Positions 25,987-35,105 of a stretch of DNA of 64,000 nt are shown in pieces. The position numbers and the translations under genes are program-made. Each line of letters starts with the position of its first letter. Positions within the stretch are counted from its first letter, which is position 1. Origin of the DNA: Jannaschia aquimarina (GTDB taxonomy: Bacteria > Pseudomonadota > Alphaproteobacteria > Rhodobacterales > Rhodobacteraceae); contig NZ_JYFE01000032.1 of assembly GCF_000877395.1 (NCBI RefSeq), positions 23,621 to 87,620 of the forward strand. Direction: 5' to 3'. Below the pieces are notes generated by a model. That model saw nothing but the letters and a program-made list of their open reading frames with translations. It did no database searches and had not been told where the DNA came from.

Positions 25987-26648
25987 CTCGGCATCGGGAT
26001 CTCGACCATCGGCTGGCCGGCCAGGATGGCGCGCGCGTCGGGCGCCATCAGGCCGCTCAGCGCCCGGTCGCGGGACCGCAGCCCCCCGGTATAGGTGCCG
26101 TAGGCCGGCAGGATCAGCCGCGTGGCGTCGCGCAGGAAGCAGGGGCGCGAGACGTGGCGTCCGCGAAGCGACAGGCTGGCCTTGGGGTGGTAATGCCCCG
26201 AAACCTCGTGCCGGCCGGTTCGGGTCGCGATATGAACGAAGGAGAGCGGGCCGCAGGTCAGGCCTTCTGCCGCATGGCCACCAAAGGCGACGGGGGCGGG
26301 GTCGTGATTGCCAGTGACCCAGGTCCAGTCGCGCCCCTCGATCATCGCGGCGATCCGGTCGCGGGCGTCGGCATCCAGCGCCGTCGCCGCCTCCATGTCG
26401 TCAAACGCATCGCCCAGCGAAATGACGGCGGCCGGATCCAGTGTCTCCAGATCGGCCTGAAGGCGGCGCAGCGTGTCCCGTACCTCGTAAGGCGGCAGGA
26501 GCGCGCCGCCCCGGCGGGCCATCCGTTCCGACTTGCCCAGATGCATGTCGCTGACGCAGAGCAGCGAGGCCTCCGGCCACCAGAGCGCGCCGGAGGGCAG
26601 GGCGACCAGTGTCTCGCCCGCGAAGGTGAAGCTGTGCTCGTTCCGCAT
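25983..26648 (-). CDS. pdeM: Ligase-associated DNA damage response endonuclease PdeM
   Basis: This 221-residue calcineurin-like metallophosphoesterase shows metal-binding motifs LCVSDMHLGK (D-x-H), LGDAFDD (GDxxD), VTGNHDP (GNHD) and VSGHYHPKA (GHxH). These and the small size identify the PdeM group that accompanies the Lhr-type helicase encoded just upstream. ATG 26648 (MRNEHSFTFAG) is chosen over 26720 because conserved sequence starts here. The usual third member, an ATP-dependent DNA ligase or the exonuclease-like protein, is not in this window. Confidence 0.92.
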   Translation of the reverse strand: MRNEHSFTFAGETLVALPSGALWWPEASLLCVSDMHLGKSERMARRGGALLPPYEVRDTLRRLQADLETLDPAAVISLGDAFDDMEAATALDADARDRIAAMIEGRDWTWVTGNHDPAPVAFGGHAAEGLTCGPLSFVHIATRTGRHEVSGHYHPKASLSLRGRHVSRPCFLRDATRLILPAYGTYTGGLRSRDRALSGLMAPDARAILAGQPMVEIPMPR

Positions 26649-26742
26649 GTGTTCCGGTCCCTCGCCTCTAGGAATCACGGGCGGGGGCCCGGTGCAAGGG
26701 GCGGTGCGCGGTGACGTCATTTCATGCGGGGAAGGGGCGCGC

Positions 26743-29166
26743 CTAGGCCGGCAACGCGCCCAGCCCGGCCTCCTCCATCAGGCGTGCGGCTTCCTCTTCG
26801 ATCAGGCGATTTTCGCCTTTGCCGGCGATGGGGACGCGACCCGGTTCCAGAAAGAGGGGCGCGGAGAGCGGCGAGACGCGGTCGAGCGCGATCTGGTCGA
26901 TCCGGTCCCCGACCGTCTTTAGCAGAAGATCGACCCGGCCGAAGTCGATATGGCCGCGCATCGCCTCTTCCTCGGTGATCTTGAGCATCAGGTGATCGGG
27001 ATCGTAGCGGTGCAGCGTGTCGTAGAGGATATCGCTGCTGAAGGTGGCCTGCCGTCCGGTCGTCCGCTTGCCGGGAAAATTCCGGTCGATCAGGCCCGAG
27101 ATGACGGCGGCGGCGCGGAAGGTGCGCTTCATGACGGCATTGCCCGCAAGCCAGCTTTCAAGCGCGTCATGCACCCCGTCATGGGAGAGGAAGGGCCGCA
27201 CGTCGCGCACCGGCTGCAGCCCCCAGATCAGCACGGCGTAATCCGTCGCCACCAGACCCATCGGATCGAGGCCGGCCTCCTCCATCCCCTTGGTCACGAG
27301 CAGGCCCAGCGTCTGGTGCGCGTTGCGGCCTGCGAATCCGTAGAGGCAGAGATGGTGGCGGCCGTCGCGCGGAAAGCTCTCGACCAGCAGGCGGCCGGGT
27401 TCGGGCAGGAGCGAGTTCTCGCGTTGGAGCGCCAGCCATTCGCGGGTGTGCCAGGGCAGGGCGTCCCAGCGGCCGGGATCGTTGAGGATCTGCTGGATGC
27501 GTTCGGCCAACTGGATCGAGAAGGTCTGCTTGTAGCCGATATAGGTCGCGATGCGCGGCTCCTTGTCGGGGCGCGGCGAAACCTCGACGGTCATCTGGTT
27601 CAGGCCCTCGTAGCGGACGACCTGCCCGCCCATCAGGAACGTCTCGCCGGGCGTGAGCGTGGCGGCGAACCCTTCCTCGATCTCTCCCAACGGCTGGCCG
27701 CCTCGTCCGCGGAAGCGCACCTTCAGCGTGTCGGTGTCGATGATCGTGCCGAGGTTCATGCGGATCTGGCGTGCGGCGCGGGGGTCGCGCAGGGACCAGA
27801 GGCCAGGCTCCCGCTCTTTCAGGCGCTGATAGCGGTCGTAAGCGCGCAGGGCGTAGCCCCCAGTGGCCACGAAATCGAGGCACTCGTCGAAGGCCGCGCG
27901 GCTGAGATCGGCATAGACGCCGACGGTCTTGATCTCGGCAAAAAGGTCGGCGTCCCGAAAAGGCCCGGCGCAGGCGACGAGCGCGATATGCTGGCAGAGC
28001 ACGTCGCGCGGGCCGTCGCGGCGCAGGTCGCCGTCGAGTTGGCCCTCGCGCACCGCTTCGAGTGCGGCGCGGCACTCGATGACCTCGAAGCGGTTCGCGG
28101 GGACGAGCCGGGCCTTGGAGGGGGCGTTGTAGCGGTGGTTGGCCCGGCCGATCCGCTGCACGAGCTGCTTGACCTTCTTGGGCGCGCCGACCTGGATCAC
28201 GAGATCGACGTCGCCCCAATCGATGCCGAGGTCGAGGCTGGAGGTCGCCACGATGGCGCGCAGATCCCCTGCGGCCATGGCCTGTTCGACCCTGTGCCGC
28301 TGCTCGCGCGCGAGGGCGCCGTGGTGGATGCCGATGGGCAGATCGTCCTCGTTGGCGAGCCAGAGCGCGTGGAAGAACAGCTCCGCCTGGGCCCGGGTGT
28401 TGTGGAAGATCAGCGTCGTCTTGTGCGCTTTCACCTCCGAGAGGATCGTCGGGATCGCGTAGCGGCCGCCCGCGCCCGCCCAGGGCGGGATCTCGTCCGT
28501 CCGCAGGATGTCGATATCGGGCGGCGGACCCGGATCGGCGTGCAGAATGGGGCAGGGGTCGGGATGGCGCGCGAGGTAATGCGCGATGGCGGCCGGATCG
28601 TCGACCGTCGCCGACAGGCCCACGCGGCGCAGGCCGGGAGCGAGCGTCTGGAGGCGGGAGAGGGCCAGCATGAGCTGATCCCCGCGCTTGTTCTCGGCCA
28701 AGGCGTGGATCTCGTCGACGATCACCCGCTTGAGGCCTTTGAACGTGCGGTCGGCATCCGGGTAGCTCATCATGAGCGCGAGGCTCTCGGGCGTCGTCAG
28801 CAGGATGTGGGGCGGGTCGGCGCGCTGGCGTTTGCGCGCCGTCTGGGAGGTGTCGCCGGTACGGTCCTCGACGCGGATCGGCAGGCCTGCTTCGTCGATC
28901 GGAATGCGCAGATTGCGCCGGATGTCGTTGGCCAGCGCCTTGAGCGGTGAGACGTAGAGCGTATGCAGCCCCTCATGCCCGTTCGCGGAGATGTCCGCGA
29001 GGGTCGGCAGGAACCCGGCGAGCGTCTTGCCGCCGCCGGTCGGCGCGATGAGTAGCAGCGCGGGTTCATCGGCGCGGTCCAGCATCTCGTGCTGGTGGGG
29101 GTGGAGAGACCAGTGGCGGCTGGCGAACCATTCGGCGAGGGAGGGGGGCAGTTCCATCGCCCGCAT
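26743..29166 (-). CDS. Ligase-associated DNA damage response DEXH box helicase (Lhr-type)
   Basis: The 807-residue superfamily 2 helicase has motif Q/I region (HWSLHPHQHEML, LIAPTGGGKTLAGF), motif II VDEIHALAENKRG (DEIH), motif III LSATVDD and motif VI VQRIGRANHRY. A C-terminal Lhr-specific winged-helix/DUF4145-like portion follows. Length near 810 separates it from the 1500-residue Lhr. It acts in DNA repair with PdeM, 94 bases downstream. ATG 29166 is used; an ATG nine bases later (MELPPSLAEW) may be the true start, and neither has a strong ribosome site. Confidence 0.94.
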   Translation of the reverse strand: MRAMELPPSLAEWFASRHWSLHPHQHEMLDRADEPALLLIAPTGGGKTLAGFLPTLADISANGHEGLHTLYVSPLKALANDIRRNLRIPIDEAGLPIRVEDRTGDTSQTARKRQRADPPHILLTTPESLALMMSYPDADRTFKGLKRVIVDEIHALAENKRGDQLMLALSRLQTLAPGLRRVGLSATVDDPAAIAHYLARHPDPCPILHADPGPPPDIDILRTDEIPPWAGAGGRYAIPTILSEVKAHKTTLIFHNTRAQAELFFHALWLANEDDLPIGIHHGALAREQRHRVEQAMAAGDLRAIVATSSLDLGIDWGDVDLVIQVGAPKKVKQLVQRIGRANHRYNAPSKARLVPANRFEVIECRAALEAVREGQLDGDLRRDGPRDVLCQHIALVACAGPFRDADLFAEIKTVGVYADLSRAAFDECLDFVATGGYALRAYDRYQRLKEREPGLWSLRDPRAARQIRMNLGTIIDTDTLKVRFRGRGGQPLGEIEEGFAATLTPGETFLMGGQVVRYEGLNQMTVEVSPRPDKEPRIATYIGYKQTFSIQLAERIQQILNDPGRWDALPWHTREWLALQRENSLLPEPGRLLVESFPRDGRHHLCLYGFAGRNAHQTLGLLVTKGMEEAGLDPMGLVATDYAVLIWGLQPVRDVRPFLSHDGVHDALESWLAGNAVMKRTFRAAAVISGLIDRNFPGKRTTGRQATFSSDILYDTLHRYDPDHLMLKITEEEAMRGHIDFGRVDLLLKTVGDRIDQIALDRVSPLSAPLFLEPGRVPIAGKGENRLIEEEAARLMEEAGLGALPA

Positions 29167-29244
29167 GTAGCGCGCCGCGCGCCGATGTTGAATCGCATCG
29201 GCGCGCGTCCCGTCATTCGTGGCGCCCGGCTCTCGGGCGCGGGC

Positions 29245-29712
29245 TCAGCTTGCCGGTGTGTCGGCGCGCCGGGCCAATTCCGCGGCGTGGAAGCGCGCGA
29301 TCGCTTCATCCGCCATGGCCTGTGCGGCGAGACGGGCGCGGATCTCGGGTCGGTCGGCGCCGGAAGCGTCATAGCGGGCGAGGGTCGCCTCGCTTTGCGC
29401 GGCGATGGCCTGGGTCAGCGCCTCGGCCTCTGCGAGTTCGTCATCCGTCATCGCGGGCAACCCGGCGCGAAACATGTCCACGAGGTCGGACGCGTCGCAG
29501 CCCGTCACCGCGCAGGCATCAGCCAGGGCCGCGGCCAGATCGGGGACGTTGAACGACGTCATCTGAACGTTGGCCAAATCGCTCCGGTCGAGCGATCCGG
29601 CCCGTTCGGCCCGCCCGTCGAACGCCACCCAGAGCATGGCGGCGGCCGCGACGACGACAATGAATAGGGGTCGCACGCGGATTGGTGCGCGGTGTTCGGG
29701 GGTGGTCTTCAT
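29245..29712 (-). CDS. Membrane-anchored hypothetical protein
   Basis: The 155-residue product has one N-terminal membrane helix (PLFIVVVAAAAMLWVAF, residues about 15-31) and an Ala/Asp/Glu-rich, mostly helical remainder in the periplasm, with two cysteines (DACAVTGCDAS). No family recognised. The overall composition is acidic and Ala-rich, suggesting a coiled or helical bundle. It stands alone between the helicase and the tad locus, on the same strand as both. Confidence 0.6.
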   Translation of the reverse strand: MKTTPEHRAPIRVRPLFIVVVAAAAMLWVAFDGRAERAGSLDRSDLANVQMTSFNVPDLAAALADACAVTGCDASDLVDMFRAGLPAMTDDELAEAEALTQAIAAQSEATLARYDASGADRPEIRARLAAQAMADEAIARFHAAELARRADTPAS

Positions 29713-29839
29713 GCCACGCCTCCTTCTTGTCCTGCCTCGGACAGAAGGATCGGGGCGGAATGTGGCGGCTTTGGGGCAGGCGCGCCGCGATCGGGCGCGC
29801 GGGGCCTGCGGCGCGGCATGCGCGCCACAGGCATGTCGG

Positions 29840-31162
29840 TCAGTGGACGATGTCTACTTCGCGGACGTAGAGGTTTTCCCAAGCGCGGTCGATCAGATCT
29901 GGCGTCATCTCGTAGGGCTGCCCCTCGAAGTCGCAGATCGCGATGATCTGATCGACGAGGAACGGTGCGTGGTAGTTCGCGTAGATGTTCTTGATCGTCG
30001 GGTACTTGTTCTTCAACAAGTGAACGAGCGAGGCTTCATTCAGCTTCACCTTCTTCTTCTTGGCGACCATCGCGAAGATCTTGAGGAAGTCCGACTGGCT
30101 GGGCCCGTCGATCATCACCTTGAAGAAGATTCGCCGCAGGGCCGCGACGTCGAAGATCTTGTTCGGGTGGAAGTTGGTGGAAAACACCACGAGCGTGTCG
30201 AAGGGCACTTCGAACTTCTCGCCAGATTGCAGGGCAAGGATGTCGTAGCCCATCTCCATCGGGACGATCCAGCGGTTGATGAGCGCCTGCGGCGGCTCTT
30301 CCTGGCGGCCAAGGTCGTCGACGATGAAGACGCCGCCGGAGGATTTGAGCTGGAGCGACGCCTGATAGGTCCGCGCCACCGCGTTGTAGTTCAGGTCGAG
30401 CATAGAGAGCGACAGTTCCCCGCCCGTCATCACAGTCGGGCGGGTGCAGAGGATATAGCGTTCGTCTACGCGTGCGCCCGACTTGCGGAGGCTCTCGGCC
30501 TCTTGGACGCGGGGGACGATGTCATGCACGATCGGGTCGTACATCGTGATGACCTGACCGGCATATTCGATCGCGTGGGGGATCCAGATATTGTCGCCAA
30601 GTGCGGCGCGGATGCCTTCGGCGATGGAAGATTTGCCGTTGCCCGGAGGGCCGTACATCAGCACGGAACGCCCGGATCCCACGGCCGGGCCAAGCTGGTC
30701 GATCAGATCCTCGGGCAGGATCAGGTGCCCCATCGAGGCCATCAACCGCTCTCGCGAGATGTGAATGTTTTTGACTGACTGCGCCTTCACCTGGGCCTTG
30801 TAGTCCTCGAGAGGAACGGGGAGGGCACCATAATACTCGGACTGGGCGAGCGCGTCGGCGGCGCGGGCCTTGCCCCCATCGGTCAGCTGGAAGCCCATCT
30901 CGCCGGAACTGCCGGCATGCATCGTACCGGTGGACTGCATGAGGCCGGCATCGCGGCACTGGTCGACGAGCTGCGTGACCAGCGGGACCGAGAGCTTCAT
31001 CGCGGCAGAGATCTCGCGCGCCGTCTCGACCGACTGGCGGAACATGGTCTTGAGCAGGATATCCCGCAGCATCACGTTCGAAAGACCGGTTTCGGCCAGC
31101 GTCTTCGGCGGTTTCGGGGCGGGAACCTCGCCCGAAAGGGCGGGATCGACGTGCATGTTCAT
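29840..31162 (-). CDS. AAA ATPase at the distal end of the tad locus
   Basis: The 440-residue product has an N-terminal region of about 145 residues with a winged-helix look (LRDILLKTMFRQ, SAAMKLSVPLVTQLVDQC), then an AAA-type ATPase domain. Walker A is GPPGNGKS at 171-178 and Walker B GVFIVDDLGRQ near 265, with FSTNFHPN as a sensor-like segment. It is soluble. In Rhodobacteraceae an ATPase of this type sits next to tadV, but its role in pilus assembly is not known to me. It is the last gene of the leftward tad unit, 22 bases after tadV. Confidence 0.85.
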   Translation of the reverse strand: MNMHVDPALSGEVPAPKPPKTLAETGLSNVMLRDILLKTMFRQSVETAREISAAMKLSVPLVTQLVDQCRDAGLMQSTGTMHAGSSGEMGFQLTDGGKARAADALAQSEYYGALPVPLEDYKAQVKAQSVKNIHISRERLMASMGHLILPEDLIDQLGPAVGSGRSVLMYGPPGNGKSSIAEGIRAALGDNIWIPHAIEYAGQVITMYDPIVHDIVPRVQEAESLRKSGARVDERYILCTRPTVMTGGELSLSMLDLNYNAVARTYQASLQLKSSGGVFIVDDLGRQEEPPQALINRWIVPMEMGYDILALQSGEKFEVPFDTLVVFSTNFHPNKIFDVAALRRIFFKVMIDGPSQSDFLKIFAMVAKKKKVKLNEASLVHLLKNKYPTIKNIYANYHAPFLVDQIIAICDFEGQPYEMTPDLIDRAWENLYVREVDIVH

Positions 31163-31184
31163 GGCGCGTGTCCTTCCGGGTGGC

Positions 31185-31697
31185 TCAGATGCCGCCTGCG
31201 GCGGCGATGAAGAAATAGCTGGAGAGCGTCGGGGCGAGACCCACGCCCAAGGGGATATGGCCGCGGCCCTCTTCGAGCCAGATCCAGCCCGGCGCGGCGG
31301 TGCGCAGGGCCGGGAGGCGGCGCGCGATCGTCATGGCGACCAGGAGCGACAGGACCCAGGCGATGTAGAGCAGGCCCACCATCGTCGCATCCGACAGCGG
31401 AACGAACGGGGCCATCGCCGCGGCGAGTTTCGCGTCGCCCGCACCGAGGCCGGTTCCGACATGCATAAGAAAGCCGATCACCAAGACGACGGCGAAATGG
31501 GCGTAGCGCCAGAGATACTCGTCAAGCGGAAGTAGGAAGAACCCGGCCACGGCGAAGATCGCGAGCAACGCGAGAACGGCGGCGTTCTTGATCTTCATCT
31601 CCCGCAGGTCCGTCCAGATGATCCAGAGACAGACGGGCAAGCTCAGCAGGCCGAAGACGAGCCCCTGAAGCGGAAGTGTGACCGGGTTGAATTCCAT
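31185..31697 (-). CDS. cpaA: Prepilin peptidase TadV/CpaA
   Basis: This 170-residue inner-membrane aspartic protease processes Flp-type prepilins. The two catalytic aspartates are visible: D30 in WIIWTDLREMKI and D88 in the GAGDAK box (85-90). It has about five membrane helices and the short single-domain form without the N-methyltransferase part. It is followed by the AAA ATPase and preceded by TPR lipoprotein genes, the standard tad order. Its likely substrates are the Flp pilin at 41915-42118 and the TadE/TadG proteins at 55.5-58.5 kb. Confidence 0.94.
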   Translation of the reverse strand: MEFNPVTLPLQGLVFGLLSLPVCLWIIWTDLREMKIKNAAVLALLAIFAVAGFFLLPLDEYLWRYAHFAVVLVIGFLMHVGTGLGAGDAKLAAAMAPFVPLSDATMVGLLYIAWVLSLLVAMTIARRLPALRTAAPGWIWLEEGRGHIPLGVGLAPTLSSYFFIAAAGGI

Positions 31698-31714
31698 GGC
31701 GTCCTCCGGAAGCC

Positions 31715-32551
31715 TTAGGCCGACATCGCCTGAAGCGCGCGGACCGCAGCTTCGAAGTGACGCGGGTGTGTGTCGATCGCATCTTCGAGAAGATTACGGC
31801 CGATATCGGTATCGCCTTGCTTGATCGCGGCAAGCGCGGCGGTGTGGAGCAGCTGCGCCCGCTCTTCCTGCGACATGGGGATGCCGGGGAGCGCGTAGGC
31901 ACGGCGCGTTGCGCGCGCGAGGACCAGGTTGTTCTTGGCGGTGAACAGCGTGCGGTCGTAGGTCAGAGCCTCTGCGAAGAGCCGCTCGGCCGCTTGGGTG
32001 TCGCCACGCGAAAGCTTGGAATAGCCCCAGTTGTTCAGCACGTTGGCGGGCGTCGTGGTCAGGCCGACCGCCGTCTCGTAGAAGCTGTCGGCGCGCTTCC
32101 AGTCCCGCTGGCTGTCGGCAACCATCGCCTCAAGCCGATAACGCTCGAAGCTTTCGTGGGTCGGGGGGATGGCGTCGAGCGTCGCCTTCGCGCCCGCCCA
32201 GTCAGACGTGCGGATCTGCGCATCGGCAAAGTTGACGAGGTCTTCGTTCGTGGCGTTCGGGTTCGAAGCGACTTCTTGCCAGACGCGCGCGCCTTCGGAG
32301 GCTTTCTTCGACCGGACGAGTGCCGAAGCGAGGCCACGCTGGTGCGTGATCTCGCCGGGCTCTTCGGCGAGACGCTTGCGGAAGAAGGCCACGGCCTCCT
32401 GGGGCGGCGCGACGCTGAGCATGATCTCGTCAATCTCACGCTGCTCTTTCTCTCCGCTGAGCGCACGGGCGACGTCACCGTCGCGGCCTGCACAAGCCGA
32501 CAGCATCATGGTGCCCCCTGCCAGGAGGGCGATAACGATCTTATGGCGCAT
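31715..32551 (-). CDS. TPR lipoprotein, second TadD-like protein
   Basis: The 278-residue product starts at ATG 32551 with a lipoprotein signal peptide (IVIALLAGGTMMLSAC, lipidated C20). The rest is a chain of TPR-like helix pairs, for example EEPGEITHQRGLASALVRSK, SDWAGAKATLDAIP and NVLNNWGYSKLSRGDTQAAE. TadD lipoproteins help pilus assembly in the periplasm or at the outer membrane. Two such genes lie side by side here. The longer in-frame start at 32581 would place the signal peptide internally and is rejected. Confidence 0.88.
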   Translation of the reverse strand: MRHKIVIALLAGGTMMLSACAGRDGDVARALSGEKEQREIDEIMLSVAPPQEAVAFFRKRLAEEPGEITHQRGLASALVRSKKASEGARVWQEVASNPNATNEDLVNFADAQIRTSDWAGAKATLDAIPPTHESFERYRLEAMVADSQRDWKRADSFYETAVGLTTTPANVLNNWGYSKLSRGDTQAAERLFAEALTYDRTLFTAKNNLVLARATRRAYALPGIPMSQEERAQLLHTAALAAIKQGDTDIGRNLLEDAIDTHPRHFEAAVRALQAMSA

Positions 32552-32592
32552 TTGCCTGCGTCCTTCTCTGCTCTGGCCCATCGCTGATCATT

Positions 32593-33150
32593 TCATTCGG
32601 GCGAATGGAGACCGAAGACTCCATCCGGACGACGCGTCAGCGTAAAGGCACTTTCCTCTTCCTCAGGGTAGCGCATCGCCTCCATCATGGATAGCGAGCG
32701 CGTCAGATTTTCCTTGATTTCTGGTATTGATGCATCAAGCGCAAAGGCCCTTCGAAACGTCTCATGCGCCTCGCCGGTCTGGCCCCGTTCCAGCAGGATG
32801 ACACCCAGATCGTTCCAGGCGCCGGCATCGCGCGGCTCCTCCTCCAGATACTGGCGAAGCAGGCGTTCGCTCTGACCGAGTCGTCCGAGGCGAAGGTTCG
32901 CCGCGGCCATCCCGCGCAGAAGGGGAGGGGTGAGGCCCTGCTCGCTGGCGGCCTTGATATAGGATGCAAGCGCCAGCTCCGGTTCGCCCCCGTCAAGGAG
33001 ACGATCGCCCACGATCATCGGATCGACGCCCCCGTCATCCGCGAAGCCGGGCGCGGCGAGCGGGTCGTCCGTCAGCGCGCGGGACGGCAGGCCCGCCTGA
33101 CAGGCGGTCAGTGCGATCATCGCGACCATGGGAATGAGCGTGCGGGCCAT
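32593..33150 (-). CDS. tadD: TPR lipoprotein TadD
   Basis: The 185-residue lipoprotein has a signal peptide ending in lipobox LTAC (C17) and TPR repeats. One canonical pair is AGAWNDLGVILLERGQTGEA, with the preceding LRLGRLGQSERLLRQYL. Size and position directly after tadC fit TadD, a pilotin-like component of the tad pilus machine. A gap of 41 bases separates it from the second TPR lipoprotein gene. Confidence 0.88.
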   Translation of the reverse strand: MARTLIPMVAMIALTACQAGLPSRALTDDPLAAPGFADDGGVDPMIVGDRLLDGGEPELALASYIKAASEQGLTPPLLRGMAAANLRLGRLGQSERLLRQYLEEEPRDAGAWNDLGVILLERGQTGEAHETFRRAFALDASIPEIKENLTRSLSMMEAMRYPEEEESAFTLTRRPDGVFGLHSPE

Positions 33151-33160
33151 GCCGTTCCTC

Positions 33161-34132
33161 TCAGAAGCCGACGCCGCCGGACAGGGTGGTGGCGATGCCG
33201 TGTATCGACGGGCCGATCAGAATGATCAGCAATGGAGGCACACAGAACATCATCGTCCCAACAGTCAACTTCGTGGGAAGAACGTTGGCTTTTTCCTCGG
33301 CGCGCATGACTCGTTTGTCACGCATCTCGGACGCGTAGACCCGCAGGGCGTCAGCGATGGACGTACCGAAACTTTGCGACTGGATCAGCACGGTCACGAA
33401 TGAGGTGATATCATTCAGGTCGCACCGCTCGGACATGGCGCGGAGCACCTCGCCCTTGTCCTTGCCGGCCTTCATTTCGTGGCTGACGAGCAGGAACTCC
33501 TGGGCGAGTGCCGGATAGCTGGGCTCGATCTCCTTCGCCATCCGAATGATCGACTGATCGAGGGACTGGCCGGCTTCGACACAAACCAGCAAGAGGTCGA
33601 GCGCATCGGGGAAGCCGTCTTGGATCTCTTCTTGGCGCTTGGCCACACGCTTTTGCAGCCAGTATTTTGGCGCGTAGTAGCCGGCTGCACCCGGACCGAG
33701 GATGTAGAGGGCCATCATTGCCGGATCCAGATCCTCGCTGAGGACGAGGACGTAGAAAGCCCCGACGGTCAGGAGGCCAAGGCCCAGGATCATCTGAGCG
33801 GCATGAAGCGTTCGCACAGCGTCCCGATGGCCGTAGCCCGCCCGCAGGAGCATCATCCTCGTTTTGGACAGCTCCTCTTCGTTGTCGGGTTCGAGATAGG
33901 AGGCGTATTTCGCCAGGAGCTCGTTCGAGGCACCGTGGCGCTTGAGCCGCTGGTTGTCGTCGACACTCCGCGCGCCGCCACGGCTCGGGTTGATCCGGTC
34001 GAACGGATCCTTCTCGCGCTTCATCACGATCGGCAGGGCGATCAGGATCAGCAGGAGACCCGCGCCGCCGGCCAGATAGATCATTCCATCGGGACCGAGG
34101 AGGCCTTCGATAATGGGGGCAATAACTTCCAT
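33161..34132 (-). CDS. tadC: Tad pilus inner-membrane platform protein TadC
   Basis: The 323-residue type II secretion F-family protein has an N-terminal membrane helix, the T2SF domain (about 160-300; GFPDALDLLLVCVEAGQSLDQ is typical, quoted in part) and C-terminal helices (TMMFCVPPLLIILIGPSI). With TadB it forms the inner-membrane platform that the CpaF ATPase drives. It follows tadB by three bases. The N-terminal charged linker (MKREKDPFDRINPSRGGARS) is cytoplasmic. Confidence 0.95.
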   Translation of the reverse strand: MEVIAPIIEGLLGPDGMIYLAGGAGLLLILIALPIVMKREKDPFDRINPSRGGARSVDDNQRLKRHGASNELLAKYASYLEPDNEEELSKTRMMLLRAGYGHRDAVRTLHAAQMILGLGLLTVGAFYVLVLSEDLDPAMMALYILGPGAAGYYAPKYWLQKRVAKRQEEIQDGFPDALDLLLVCVEAGQSLDQSIIRMAKEIEPSYPALAQEFLLVSHEMKAGKDKGEVLRAMSERCDLNDITSFVTVLIQSQSFGTSIADALRVYASEMRDKRVMRAEEKANVLPTKLTVGTMMFCVPPLLIILIGPSIHGIATTLSGGVGF

Positions 34133-34135
34133 TGT

Positions 34136-35104
34136 TCAGACCTTGATGTTGACCATCATGCGCATGAAGAAGACGTTGACGATCAGGAAGACGACGACGA
34201 TGGCAGCCATCGGGATGAACCAGGTCGAGTCTTTCACATCATCGTAGTAGTCGGGCTGCATGACATTGATCCCGACCAGTGCGAGGATCGGGAATGCCGA
34301 CAGGAATATCCCGGACCAGCGCGCCTCGGCAGTGATCGCCTTGACCTTGCGGAAAAGCTTGAAGCGAGCCCGGACCACGTTCGACAGTCCTTCGAGGATC
34401 TCGGCGAGGTTGCCGCCCGATTTCTGCTGGATCGCCACGGCGACCGCGAGGAAGCGCATGTCCTGAAGGCCTGTCCGCTCGGCGAGCGCGCGCAGGGACT
34501 CCGAAACGTCCCGGCCGTACGCCGCTTCGTCCGCGATGAAGCCCATTTCGGACCCGAGCGGGTCAGCGACCTCTTTCGCGACGATGCCGATCGCGGAATT
34601 CAGGGGGTGACCGACGCGCAGACTGCGGACAATGAGTTCGATCGCGTCCGGAAGCTGTTCTTCCATAAGCGACAACCGCTTCTTTGCGGCCCGGTTCACC
34701 CAGACAAAGACGGATCCGACACCGAACACGATCGAGAGCACGCCGAGCATCGCGGAATTGGCGGTGGTGAAGAAACTGAGCAGGAAGAAGCTGACGACCG
34801 TCAGCAATGCCATGACCCCGATCAGCATGCCGGGCGTGAATGCCAGGTTGGCCTTCTGCGCCTTTTCCGCAAGCAGCGAATAGAGCGGAATGCTTTTTGC
34901 CTTGTCGTGCTGGCTCATCTCCTTGCGGAGCTGGGCCATGACCTGGTCGCGCGTATTGCCCTTCTCCATAAGGGTCAGGCGCCGGTTCACACGATTGTTG
35001 AGCTTAATGCTCTTGCCGAAGATCAGCAGGTAGATGCCGCCGATCAGCAGATAGACGGCGCCGAAAATCGCCAGATAGATCAGTGGCTCGATCGACAATT
35101 GCAT
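34136..35104 (-). CDS. tadB: Tad pilus inner-membrane platform protein TadB
   Basis: The 322-residue T2SF-family protein starts with a hydrophobic helix (PLIYLAIFGAVYLLIGGIYL). It has a cytoplasmic segment, two helices around residues 95-135, the F domain (DAIELIVRSLRVGHPLNSAI) and C-terminal helices. It partners TadC. Its ATG follows the cpaF stop by a single base, indicating tight translational coupling. Confidence 0.95.
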   Translation of the reverse strand: MQLSIEPLIYLAIFGAVYLLIGGIYLLIFGKSIKLNNRVNRRLTLMEKGNTRDQVMAQLRKEMSQHDKAKSIPLYSLLAEKAQKANLAFTPGMLIGVMALLTVVSFFLLSFFTTANSAMLGVLSIVFGVGSVFVWVNRAAKKRLSLMEEQLPDAIELIVRSLRVGHPLNSAIGIVAKEVADPLGSEMGFIADEAAYGRDVSESLRALAERTGLQDMRFLAVAVAIQQKSGGNLAEILEGLSNVVRARFKLFRKVKAITAEARWSGIFLSAFPILALVGINVMQPDYYDDVKDSTWFIPMAAIVVVFLIVNVFFMRMMVNIKV

Positions 35105-35105
35105 G

